Shown here: positions 36,501 through 44,541 of the stretch, one piece after another
How positions within the stretch are numbered: position 1 is the first letter of the stretch
How the letters are laid out: each line of letters starts with the position of its first letter
Source: Escherichia coli
Lineage (GTDB): Bacteria; Pseudomonadota; Gammaproteobacteria; Enterobacterales; Enterobacteriaceae
Assembly (NCBI RefSeq): GCF_036503815.1
Contig: NZ_AP027764.1
Coordinates: 2,976,001 to 3,040,000, forward strand
Reading direction: 5' to 3'
Length of the DNA stretch: 64,000 nt
Position numbers and translations under genes: made by a program
The notes under the pieces: model-generated
What the model was told of the DNA's origin: nothing
What the model saw: the letters and a program-made list of their open reading frames with translations, nothing else
The model's database searches: none

Positions 36501-36558
36501 ATTCTTCTCCCGAAAAAAAACAGGGCTTGCGCCCTGTTTCTTTAATACAGTGGATGTA

Positions 36559-37014
36559 TTAGTACTGATGAGCGGTCGCGTTGTTACCAAAGCCAACCTG
36601 AGTGACGTTAACGCTGGAGTTAGATGCAGTCTGGTCAACAGCAGCACCGTTACCGCCACCGAACTGTTTAACAGTCATAGTAGAATCTTTACCATTCCAC
36701 TGATCAAGAGTGGCGCTGTTACCGAAGCCACGCTGAGTCAGATCGATTGAGCTGTCATCTGAGCCCTGACCAACATCTGCACCGTTACCACCACCGTGCT
36801 GGGTAATAGTCAAGTCAGAGTTACGGGCATCAGTTTGCAGAGCAAGTGCAGAGTTACCGCCACCGTACTGGTAAATGTTCAGCTCTGAATTTGGGCCGCT
36901 ATTATTACCGCCACCGCCATGGTGACCGCCGCCGCCGTACTGAGGAACAACACCTGCCAGAGCGCTACCAGAGAATACGATTGCTGCAATTGCTGCTACT
37001 TTTAAAAGTTTCAT
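36559..37014 (-). CDS. csgA: Curlin major subunit CsgA
   Basis: This 151-residue secreted amyloid protein forms the curli fibre. The signal peptide (MKLLKVAAIAAIVFSGSALA) is followed by a Gly-rich N-terminal segment (YGGGGHHGGGGNN) that guides export through CsgG. Five imperfect repeats follow, each with the S-x5-Q-x4-N-x5-Q pattern (for example SELNIYQYGGGNSALALQ and SSIDLTQRGFGNSATLDQ). Minor differences from the K-12 sequence I remember lie in the third-fourth repeat (GKDSTMTVKQ). It follows csgB by 40 bp. Confidence 0.97.
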   Translation of the reverse strand: MKLLKVAAIAAIVFSGSALAGVVPQYGGGGHHGGGGNNSGPNSELNIYQYGGGNSALALQTDARNSDLTITQHGGGNGADVGQGSDDSSIDLTQRGFGNSATLDQWNGKDSTMTVKQFGGGNGAAVDQTASNSSVNVTQVGFGNNATAHQY

Positions 37015-37054
37015 GTAAAACCCCCATCGGATTGATTTAAAAGTCGAATGGAAA

Positions 37055-37510
37055 TTAACGTTGTGTCACGCGAATAGCCATTTGCGACTGTCTCTGCACT
37101 ACAATTGCCGTTTTTTGAGTACCATACTGTGTAATATTTGCTTTATTACCAGAACCTTTCTGGATAATCATCGCAGTATTACCATAAGCACCTTGCGAAA
37201 TACTGGCATCGTTGGCATTGCCCGCCTGATCAATATATGCAAGGTTATAATCTCCTGTCTGGTCAATCTTTGCCCGGTTGCTACTACCTTCTTGCGCAAC
37301 AACCGCCAAAAGTTTTGAGCCTCCCTGCCGTAACTGAGCACTATTATTAGTCCCAGCTTGACCAATTATGGCTGCCTGATTAAATGAAGACTTACTCAAT
37401 TCATTTACCGCGAAGTTATATTCTGAATTAGCTAAATCATAACCTGCTGCGGCTGCAATCCCAGGCGCACCCAGTATTGTTAACATCATAAATAACAATT
37501 TGTTTTTCAT
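37055..37510 (-). CDS. csgB: Curlin nucleator CsgB
   Basis: This 151-residue protein is anchored at the cell surface and nucleates CsgA polymerisation. The signal peptide (MKNKLLFMMLTILGAPGIAA) is followed by five amyloid-like repeats; the last, ending in QSQMAIRVTQR, lacks the usual pattern and is needed for surface attachment in the known protein. The ATG at 37510 is preceded by a GGTGAC ribosome site. It is the first gene of csgBAC, divergent from csgDEFG. Confidence 0.96.
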   Translation of the reverse strand: MKNKLLFMMLTILGAPGIAAAAGYDLANSEYNFAVNELSKSSFNQAAIIGQAGTNNSAQLRQGGSKLLAVVAQEGSSNRAKIDQTGDYNLAYIDQAGNANDASISQGAYGNTAMIIQKGSGNKANITQYGTQKTAIVVQRQSQMAIRVTQR

Positions 37511-38264
37511 GTTGTCACCCTGGACCTGGTCGTACATTTAAGAAATTAAATCATTTCAACTTGGTTGTTAACGCAACCTGTATTTTGTTAACGCTGCGTT
37601 ACGATGGAAAGTATGTCTGCGGAAATATTTTTAATAACTCACCCGCGCGTTGTATTTTTCTTTTTTTGTTCATACCAAAGTATTAAAACCCACGTAAATA
37701 CGCTGTTATCTACGCAAAAAAATATTTTGTTTTCTTTTAAATTTCGGTTTTCCGCAATCAAAAATCACCAGACAGTCATTCTTCTTGCCCGTCGCTGATT
37801 GCTGCGATATGTCTTGCGCACAAGCCGTGACAAACCTCGTCTTTTTGCAGTAAAAAATTGTCCACGGAGGTGTGGAGAAAAAACAAGAACGTTTTACATG
37901 ACGAAAGGACTACACCGAAATATTTTTTATATGCATTATTAGCAAGTTAGCACCATTTGTATGATTTTTTAAAATTGTGCAAGAAAAACCAAATGTACAA
38001 CTTTTCTATCATTTCTAAACTTAATAAAACCTTAAGATTAACATTTTAATATAACGAGTTACATTTAGTTACATGTTTAACACTTGATTTAAGATTTGTA
38101 ATGGCTAGATTGAAATCAGATGTAATCCATTAGTTTTATATTTTACCCATTTAGGGCTGATTTATTACTACACACAGCAGTGCAACATCTGTCAGTACTT
38201 CTGGTGCTTCTATTTTAGAGGCAGCTGTCAGGTGTGCGATCAATAAAAAAAGCGGGGTTTCATC
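37511..38264. promoter_or_regulatory. Curli intergenic control region (csgB-csgD)
   Basis: This 754-bp AT-rich region separates the two curli operons and holds no gene. A CsgD-type box, TAACTCACCCG (37635-37645), which is CGGGTGAGTTA on the minus strand, stands about 125 bp upstream of csgB. Near csgD, ACATTTAGTTACATGTTTAA (38061-38080) fits the known high-affinity OmpR site D1. A weak -10-like element, CTAGAT (about 38105), agrees with the reported start 148 bp upstream of csgD. The resulting long leader is a known target of several small RNAs. Many A-tracts suggest H-NS and IHF binding. Confidence 0.8.
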
Positions 38265-38915
<651 letters not shown>

Positions 38916-38919
38916 AGCC

Positions 38920-39309
38920 ATGAAACGTTATTTACGCTGGATTGTGGCGGCAGAATTCCTGTTCGCCGCAGGGAATCTTCACGCCGTTGAGGTAGAAGTC
39001 CCGGGCTTGTTAACTGACCATACTGTTTCATCTATTGGCCATGATTTTTACCGAGCCTTTAGTGATAAATGGGAAAGTGACTATACGGGTAACTTAACGA
39101 TTAATGAAAGGCCCAGTGCACGATGGGGAAGTTGGATCACAATAACGGTCAATCAGGACGTTATTTTCCAGACTTTTTTATTCCCGTTGAAAAGAGACTT
39201 CGAAAAAACTGTCGTCTTTGCACTGATTCAAACTGAAGAAGCACTAAATCGTCGCCAGATAAATCAGGCGTTATTGAGTACGGGCGATTTGGCGCATGAT
39301 GAATTCTAA
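38920..39309 (+). CDS. csgE: Curli secretion specificity factor CsgE
   Basis: This 129-residue periplasmic protein caps the CsgG pore and directs CsgA to it. It has a signal peptide ([20 protein letters not shown], then HA). The mature part contains [20 protein letters not shown] and the conserved [13 protein letters not shown] block. It lies 4 bp after csgD. Confidence 0.96.
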
Positions 39310-39333
39310 ATAAAAAATTGTTCGGAGGCTGCA

Positions 39334-39750
39334 ATGCGTGTCAAACATGCAGTAGTTCTACTCATGCTTATTTCGCCTTTAAGTTGGGCTGGAACCATGA
39401 CTTTCCAGTTCCGTAATCCAAACTTTGGTGGTAACCCAAATAACGGTGCTTTTTTATTAAATAGCGCCCAGGCACAAAACTCTTATAAAGATCCGAGCTA
39501 TAACGATGACTTTGGTATTGAAACGCCCTCAGCGTTAGATAACTTTACCCAGGCCATCCAGTCACAAATTTTAGGTGGGCTACTGTCGAATATTAATACC
39601 GGCAAGCCGGGCCGCATGGTGACCAACGATTATATTGTCGATATCGCTAACCGCGATGGTCAATTGCAGTTGAATGTGACGGATCGCAAAACCGGACAAA
39701 CCTCGACCATCCAGGTTTCGGGTTTACAAAATAACTCAACCGATTTTTAA
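39334..39750 (+). CDS. csgF: Curli surface-attachment factor CsgF
   Basis: This 138-residue protein is exported through CsgG and couples CsgB to the pore. The signal peptide ([20 protein letters not shown]) precedes a conserved N-terminal segment, [20 protein letters not shown], which in structures plugs into the CsgG channel. It lies 24 bp after csgE and 26 bp before csgG. Confidence 0.96.
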
Positions 39751-39776
39751 GCCCCAGCTTCATAAGGAAAATAATC

Positions 39777-40610
39777 ATGCAGCGCTTATTTCTTTTGGTT
39801 GCCGTCATGTTACTGAGCGGATGCTTAACCGCCCCGCCTAAAGAAGCCGCCAGACCGACATTAATGCCTCGTGCTCAGAGCTACAAAGATTTGACCCATC
39901 TGCCAGCGCCGACGGGTAAGATCTTTGTTTCGGTATACAACATTCAGGACGAAACCGGGCAATTTAAACCCTACCCGGCAAGTAACTTCTCCACTGCTGT
40001 TCCGCAAAGCGCCACGGCAATGCTGGTCACGGCATTGAAAGATTCTCGCTGGTTTATACCGCTGGAGCGCCAGGGCTTACAAAACCTGCTTAACGAGCGC
40101 AAGATTATTCGTGCAGCACAAGAAAACGGCACGGTTGCCATTAATAACCGAATCCCGCTGCAATCTTTAACGGCGGCAAATATCATGGTTGAAGGTTCGA
40201 TTATCGGTTATGAAAGCAACGTTAAATCGGGCGGTGTTGGGGCAAGATATTTTGGGATCGGTGCAGACACGCAATACCAGCTCGATCAGATTGCCGTGAA
40301 CCTGCGTGTCGTCAATGTGAGTACCGGTGAGATCCTCTCCTCGGTGAACACCAGTAAGACGATACTTTCCTATGAAGTTCAGGCGGGGGTCTTCCGCTTT
40401 ATTGACTACCAGCGCTTGCTGGAAGGGGAAGTAGGTTACACCTCGAACGAACCCGTTATGCTGTGCCTGATGTCGGCTATCGAAACAGGCGTCATTTTCC
40501 TGATTAATGATGGTATCGACCGCGGTCTTTGGGATTTGCAGAACAAAGCAGAACGGCAGAATGACATTCTGGTGAAATACCGCCATATGTCGGTTCCACC
40601 GGAATCCTGA
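39777..40610 (+). CDS. csgG: Curli secretion channel CsgG
   Basis: This 277-residue outer-membrane lipoprotein forms the nonameric curli pore. The lipobox is LSGC (cysteine at residue 16). The mature part holds the constriction loop with Tyr, Asn and Phe (KPYPASNFSTAVPQ) and the transmembrane hairpins around GYESNVKSGGVGARYFGIG. It ends in the usual KYRHMSVPPES. It is the last gene of csgDEFG and is followed by a terminator. Confidence 0.97.
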   Translation: MQRLFLLVAVMLLSGCLTAPPKEAARPTLMPRAQSYKDLTHLPAPTGKIFVSVYNIQDETGQFKPYPASNFSTAVPQSATAMLVTALKDSRWFIPLERQGLQNLLNERKIIRAAQENGTVAINNRIPLQSLTAANIMVEGSIIGYESNVKSGGVGARYFGIGADTQYQLDQIAVNLRVVNVSTGEILSSVNTSKTILSYEVQAGVFRFIDYQRLLEGEVGYTSNEPVMLCLMSAIETGVIFLINDGIDRGLWDLQNKAERQNDILVKYRHMSVPPES

Positions 40611-40615
40611 TAGAT

Positions 40616-40646
40616 AAAAATGCCGGAATTATCATCCGGCATTTTA
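40616..40646. terminator. Bidirectional terminator between csgG and ycdZ
   Basis: TGCCGGA (40621-40627) pairs with TCCGGCA (40635-40641), with A-tract and T-tract on the two sides. It serves both converging genes. Confidence 0.85.
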
Positions 40647-40673
40647 CTGTTCAAGCGAAAGCGTGAGTGCCCC

Positions 40674-41165
40674 TCACGCTTTATTTTTGATTTGCTGCTC
40701 ACGGTGAGCGGTCTTCGTACTACGCGCCGCCAGCCACAAGCCGCTGTTTTTCATTGCGTAACCAAATACCAGTCCAAGCGCCAGCGAAGGTAACACCAGT
40801 TTCCAGTCACCCTGCCCGGCAAACGTCGCGCATGCGCCTATAAACGTCCCCGGAACAAATGAAAGCAGCAGCTGTTTCGCCTGAATACACATCAGAAACG
40901 CGACAATACCAGTTATGACATAACCGAGAATTTCCAGATGTGGTGCCAGTGCACTACCGTAAATAATGACCATCGCCCACACCACGCCACTAAGCAGGGT
41001 TGCAGCGGAGATCGCCAGCCCTTTCAGCCCACCTTGCGGGCAGGCAAAGTAGGCCGTACAGCCCAGGAAGCCCGCCCAGCTTAGTAAGCCCAGGGAAACA
41101 GCCACCCATCCCCAGATACCGGAGAGAATGCCTGTTGTGATTGCAATAGAGAGAAGTATGTTCAT
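40674..41165 (-). CDS. ycdZ: Inner-membrane DUF1097 protein YcdZ
   Basis: This 163-residue protein has about five predicted membrane segments and belongs to the DUF1097 family. The sequence starts MNILLSIAITTGILSGIWGW and includes TFIGACATFAGQGDWKLVLP. It has no known function. I used the ATG at 41165, which gives the family length. It lies downstream of ycdY and converges on csgG. Confidence 0.92.
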   Translation of the reverse strand: MNILLSIAITTGILSGIWGWVAVSLGLLSWAGFLGCTAYFACPQGGLKGLAISAATLLSGVVWAMVIIYGSALAPHLEILGYVITGIVAFLMCIQAKQLLLSFVPGTFIGACATFAGQGDWKLVLPSLALGLVFGYAMKNSGLWLAARSTKTAHREQQIKNKA

Positions 41166-41266
41166 GCCGCGCATGATAGCAGAAAACGCGGCCATGAATG
41201 AGATCGAGCACACATTTTATGCAACAACAAATTATCTGTTGCAGTTATGAGTGATGGAGATCACAT

Positions 41267-41821
41267 TTACTCTTCAGAATCTTCTTCCAGCTCGTCCCAC
41301 ATTGCACTAATAGCATCGCGGGTTAGCGGTGCCATGGTGCGCCAGAAAGGCGTAGTTGCATGGGCCTCCACTTTGCCAAGGAACGCACCACACCAGGGTA
41401 ACAGATACTCACTGAACAGTGTTTCCAGTGTTTCGCTCTCATCTTCCGTTGACTGATCTTCCAGCCAGGAAGCCGCGAGCAGCAATGTACCGATGTGATC
41501 GGCTGGCGTATCCGCTAATGGCATCCCTCGTTCGGAAAGAAAAGCGCGCACTTCCGCTTCCGTCGCGCCCTCAACCCATGCGCTACGATATGGCGGCACA
41601 GCACATTCATCGCCGATAAACAACGCATTGTAATCGGCAGAGACTTGCGCCATATCACAGCTTTTCTGTAAACGCGTCAGTAACTCATCCTGCTCCAGTG
41701 GCCAGTTCGCAGCCAGTTTCCCCTCACGAATCAGGGTAAACAGCGGCACCAGTAAAGGATCTTGCGGTTGGCGGTAATAGAGCGAACCCAGCACACGACA
41801 GAGGATAGAAAACTCATTCAT
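41267..41821 (-). CDS. ycdY: TorD-like chaperone YcdY
   Basis: This 184-residue helical protein belongs to the TorD/DmsD redox-enzyme maturation chaperones (NEFSILCRVLGSLYYRQPQD; FLSERGMPLADTPADHIGTL). It is reported to activate its neighbour YcdX, a zinc-dependent phosphatase, which lies 23 bp upstream in the same direction. Both have been linked to swarming motility. The acidic C-terminus (DELEEDSEE) is normal for the gene. Confidence 0.94.
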   Translation of the reverse strand: MNEFSILCRVLGSLYYRQPQDPLLVPLFTLIREGKLAANWPLEQDELLTRLQKSCDMAQVSADYNALFIGDECAVPPYRSAWVEGATEAEVRAFLSERGMPLADTPADHIGTLLLAASWLEDQSTEDESETLETLFSEYLLPWCGAFLGKVEAHATTPFWRTMAPLTRDAISAMWDELEEDSEE

Positions 41822-41844
41822 TAATATATTTCCATGACTAGTAA

Positions 41845-42582
41845 TTAAAGGTCTGCAAATTCCGCAATCGGTGCCATACCGCGAGATTCAAGGAAGTTCA
41901 GTAAGCGGCGCGGAGAAACATTCAAAATGCGCTCTGGCGGAAAATCTACCGCGTCGAGGATTTTAAGACACTCTTCAAATTCCCCCATGGTAAACGCAGT
42001 GTGAGAATCCGAGCCTAATGCCACCCAACCTCCAGCGTCACGTACCGCTGCGGCTACCGCACGACAGTTGTCTTCACTGCCCTTACGTGAGTGTAAAAAT
42101 GAGGAATTATTGATTTCCAGCGCCACCTGATGTTTCGCCGCAGCTTCAGAAACAGCTTTAAAATCAATTGGATATCGTGGATTTCCGGGATGACTTATTA
42201 TATGCACATTGCCGCTGGCGATAGTGGCGATCATCGCTTGCGTATTGGTCGCTTTATCATGTGGTGCAAAAACCGGTTCATGAAAGCCGGCAATAATTAG
42301 ATCCAGCGAATCAAACATTTTGCCACTGCAGTCAATTTCACCATCAACATTTTTAATGTTAGCTTCGATACCACGCAGGATCCCTACCCCATCAACCATT
42401 CGCGGCCAGATACGCATGTTAATGAAGTGCCAGTGATGCGGCGCATCTTCCATGTCCGGGCCATGATCGGTGATCGCAAAAAGTTTAATGCCCTTTTGTT
42501 TGGCCTGGGCAATATAATCACTTAATGTGCTATATGCATGCGTGCTGGCAACGGTATGCATATGAAGGTCGACGGGATACAT
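41845..42582 (-). CDS. ycdX: PHP-family zinc phosphatase YcdX
   Basis: This 245-residue protein has the PHP fold with a trinuclear metal site. The ligands are visible in VDLHMHTVASTHAYST (histidines at 7, 9 and 15), TDHGPDM, INNSSF-near glutamate and SDSHTAFTMG. It shows alkaline-phosphatase activity in reports, but its true substrate is unknown. It lies upstream of ycdY and downstream of ghrA, and the three are probably one operon. Confidence 0.95.
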   Translation of the reverse strand: MYPVDLHMHTVASTHAYSTLSDYIAQAKQKGIKLFAITDHGPDMEDAPHHWHFINMRIWPRMVDGVGILRGIEANIKNVDGEIDCSGKMFDSLDLIIAGFHEPVFAPHDKATNTQAMIATIASGNVHIISHPGNPRYPIDFKAVSEAAAKHQVALEINNSSFLHSRKGSEDNCRAVAAAVRDAGGWVALGSDSHTAFTMGEFEECLKILDAVDFPPERILNVSPRRLLNFLESRGMAPIAEFADL

Positions 42583-42636
42583 AACTCTCTCCTGTATTCA
42601 ATTCCCGCCAAGGATAGCAGGAAACCTGATGCTTTA

Positions 42637-43575
42637 TTAGTAGCCGCGTGCGCGGTCGACTTGCCCGCAGACCCTCTCCCCTTTTTCGAGCTGGGCAATG
42701 GTGCGAGAAATGTACTCCACAGCTTCAGCGGGACGGGTAATCGCGGCGACATGTGGTGTTATCGCCACGCGTGGATGTTGCCAGAGCGGACTTTCCGGCG
42801 GTAAAGGTTCGCGATTAAAAACATCCAGCATTGCACCTTTAACTTTGCCGCTATCCAGCACCGCGAGCAGGTCATCTACCACGACATGAACACCACGCGC
42901 CAGGTTGAGGAGATACGCGCCATCCGGTAATTTTTCGAGTAATTGTTGATTAATAATGCCGACGGTTTCAGGGGTATTCGGTAACAAATTAATCAATACC
43001 CGGCATTGGCTCAGAAATGCAGAGAGTTCTTCCCGTCCGGCAAAACTTTGCACGCCAGGCCACGATTTACGGGTTCGACTCCAGCAACGCAGCGGGAAGC
43101 GCCAGGTTTGCAGACTCTGTGCAACTTTACTGCCCAGTACGCCTGCGCCCAAAATGCCGATGGTAAAATCTTCCCGATGATATTCAGGCAGCGGTTGCCA
43201 ATGCGAACTATTTTGCTGGATGCGGTAATCGTCAAAACGTCGAAACCAATGCAGCACCTGACTGACAGCATATTCCTGCATTTGCTCGCCCATACCGGTA
43301 TCTTCCAGGCGAAAAAGTGGAACAGAAGGCTTCAGCATTTCAGGGTGTGCCTGTAGCTTGCTCAAAATAGAATCAACACCGGCCCCGAGTGCGAACACCG
43401 CTTTAAAATCGCGCCCTGCCAGCATTTCAACTGGAGGATGCCAGACTAAAGCATAATCAGCAGAGTCATTATCTCCGCTTTTCCATGCTCTGACTCTTGC
43501 CTGAGGAATAGCTTTGCGCAGTGCCTCAATCCACCATTGGGTATCGAACGTTGGGTGATAAAAGATGATGTCCAT
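42637..43575 (-). CDS. ghrA: Glyoxylate/hydroxypyruvate reductase A
   Basis: This 312-residue 2-hydroxyacid dehydrogenase reduces glyoxylate to glycolate and hydroxypyruvate to glycerate with NADPH. The Rossmann motif reads FTIGILGAGVLGSKVAQSLQ. The catalytic set is in place: Arg in LLNLARGVHV, Glu in FNREPLP and His in ITPHVAAITR. The ATG at 43575 gives the usual length. It is divergent from serX and leads the ghrA-ycdX-ycdY run. Confidence 0.96.
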   Translation of the reverse strand: MDIIFYHPTFDTQWWIEALRKAIPQARVRAWKSGDNDSADYALVWHPPVEMLAGRDFKAVFALGAGVDSILSKLQAHPEMLKPSVPLFRLEDTGMGEQMQEYAVSQVLHWFRRFDDYRIQQNSSHWQPLPEYHREDFTIGILGAGVLGSKVAQSLQTWRFPLRCWSRTRKSWPGVQSFAGREELSAFLSQCRVLINLLPNTPETVGIINQQLLEKLPDGAYLLNLARGVHVVVDDLLAVLDSGKVKGAMLDVFNREPLPPESPLWQHPRVAITPHVAAITRPAEAVEYISRTIAQLEKGERVCGQVDRARGY

Positions 43576-43745
43576 ACTGACTCCCGAAAAGCGTTGCGCG
43601 AAATTTATTCGCACTTATCGTTATGATCTACAAAGGCCACCAGCATAACAAATCCGTGGTCGGTGGCAAAAAAAGCAGATTTCGCTTATTAAAACTGCAT
43701 ATTGATTGAAGTTTGAATAAACGCGCGATTTTTTAAAAAAGTTTG

Positions 43746-43774
43746 TTGACCTCAGGTCATGATTTCCCTAAATT
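43746..43774 (+). promoter_or_regulatory. Sigma-70 promoter of serX
   Basis: TTGACC (43746-43751) and TAAATT (43769-43774) are separated by 17 bp. They are followed by a GC-rich discriminator (AGCGCCCG), the usual mark of stringently controlled stable-RNA promoters. Confidence 0.85.
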
Positions 43775-43808
43775 AGCGCCCGTTCCAGCACGACAGGAAC
43801 GACAATTT

Positions 43809-43896
43809 GGTGAGGTGTCCGAGTGGCTGAAGGAGCACGCCTGGAAAGTGTGTATACGGCAACGTATCGGGGGTTCGAATCCCCCCCTCACCGCCA
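43809..43896 (+). tRNA. serX: tRNA-Ser (anticodon GGA), serX
   Basis: This 88-nt class II tRNA reads UCC/UCU serine codons. The acceptor arm GGTGAGG pairs with CCTCACC, CCA is encoded at 43894-43896, the anticodon GGA is at 43843-43845, and the long variable arm of serine tRNAs is present. The T-arm is GGGGGTTCGAATCCCCC. From published work serX is a well-known insertion site for genomic islands in pathogenic E. coli. No integrase is seen here; instead the tRNA 3' end is repeated downstream. Confidence 0.98.
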
Positions 43897-44070
43897 TCTT
43901 TAAAGAAGAGCTCGTACGAAAGTACGGGCTTTTTTTTCGTATATTGCACACACCGGGGGGATGAGAAGCCCCGACAGGGGTTCGACAACTGGCGACAGCC
44001 AGTTGGACAGACCGTGAACGCAGTGAGCGGGCTGCCCGCAGGGCGAGCGAAGCGAGTCAATCCCCCCTCA
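43891..44070 (+). repeat. serX repeat, unit 1 (180 bp)
   Basis: This unit starts in the tRNA itself (CCGCCA). Its terminator loop is GAAA, while the later units have GAAG, and it reads GATGAGAAG where units 2 and 3 read GATGGGAAG. The two GACA-loop hairpins are at 43969-43980 and 43987-44004. Confidence 0.92.
43910..43937 (+). terminator. Intrinsic terminator of serX (first of four)
   Basis: GCTCGTAC (43910-43917) pairs with GTACGGGC (43922-43929) around a GAAA tetraloop, followed by eight T. Copies stand at 44090-44118, 44271-44299 and 44452-44479. Confidence 0.92.
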
Positions 44071-44251
44071 CCGCCATCTTTAAAGAAGAGCTCGTACGAA
44101 GGTACGGGCTTTTTTTTTCGTATATTGCACACACCGGGGGGATGGGAAGCCCCGACAGGGGTTCGACAACTGGCGACAGCCAGTTGGACAGACCGTGAAC
44201 GCAGTGAGCGGGCTGCCCGCAGGGCGAGCGAAGCGAGTCAATCCCCCCTCA
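44071..44251 (+). repeat. serX repeat, unit 2 (181 bp)
   Basis: This unit has a GAAG terminator loop, nine T after the stem (44110-44118) and the same two GACA hairpins. It is essentially identical to unit 3, which suggests recent duplication or gene conversion. Confidence 0.92.
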
Positions 44252-44432
44252 CCGCCATCTTTAAAGAAGAGCTCGTACGAAGGTACGGGCTTTTTTTTTC
44301 GTATATTGCACACACCGGGGGGATGGGAAGCCCCGACAGGGGTTCGACAACTGGCGACAGCCAGTTGGACAGACCGTGAACGCAGTGAGCGGGCTGCCCG
44401 CAGGGCGAGCGAAGCGAGTCAATCCCCCCTCA
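44252..44432 (+). repeat. serX repeat, unit 3 (181 bp)
   Basis: I see no difference from unit 2 by eye. The terminator is at 44271-44299. Confidence 0.92.
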
Positions 44433-44537
44433 CCGCCATCTTTAAAGAAGAGCTCGTACGAAGGTACGGGCTTTTTTTTCGTATATTGCACACACCGGGG
44501 GATGAAAAGCCCCGACCGGGGTTCGACAACTGGCGAC
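44433..44537 (+). repeat. serX repeat, partial unit 4 (105 bp)
   Basis: This copy keeps the tRNA end and the terminator (44452-44479) but has one G fewer in the G-run, GATGAAAAG, and a changed first hairpin (CCCCGACCGGGG). It breaks off in the loop of the second hairpin, where dgcT begins. Confidence 0.88.
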
Positions 44538-44541
44538 AAAC

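Larger units (their letters stand above)
43882..44537 (+). repeat. Tandem repeat array derived from the serX 3' end
   Basis: Just after the tRNA, three full copies (180, 181 and 181 bp) and one partial copy (105 bp) of a single unit follow head to tail. Each begins with the last 15-18 nt of serX (CCCCCCTCACCGCCA) and continues TCTTTAAAGAAGAGCTCG into a terminator hairpin. After that come a conserved segment, a CCCC-GACA-GGGG hairpin, an AACTGGC-GACA-GCCAGTT hairpin and a GC-rich stretch leading into the next copy. The array stops 4 bp before the dgcT stop codon. A similar tRNA-derived repeat, rtT, is known at tyrT. No protein gene is supported. Confidence 0.93.

Noticed and set aside
37604..37798. 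64-codon open frame in the curli intergenic region
   Set aside because: AT-rich, without ribosome-binding site; it overlaps the CsgD-type box.
43743..43964. Plus-strand open frame across serX
   Set aside because: It overlaps the tRNA and its promoter completely; it is not a gene.
43891..44537. Possible CRISPR array
   Set aside because: The units are contiguous 180-bp copies without unique spacers, and there are no cas genes.
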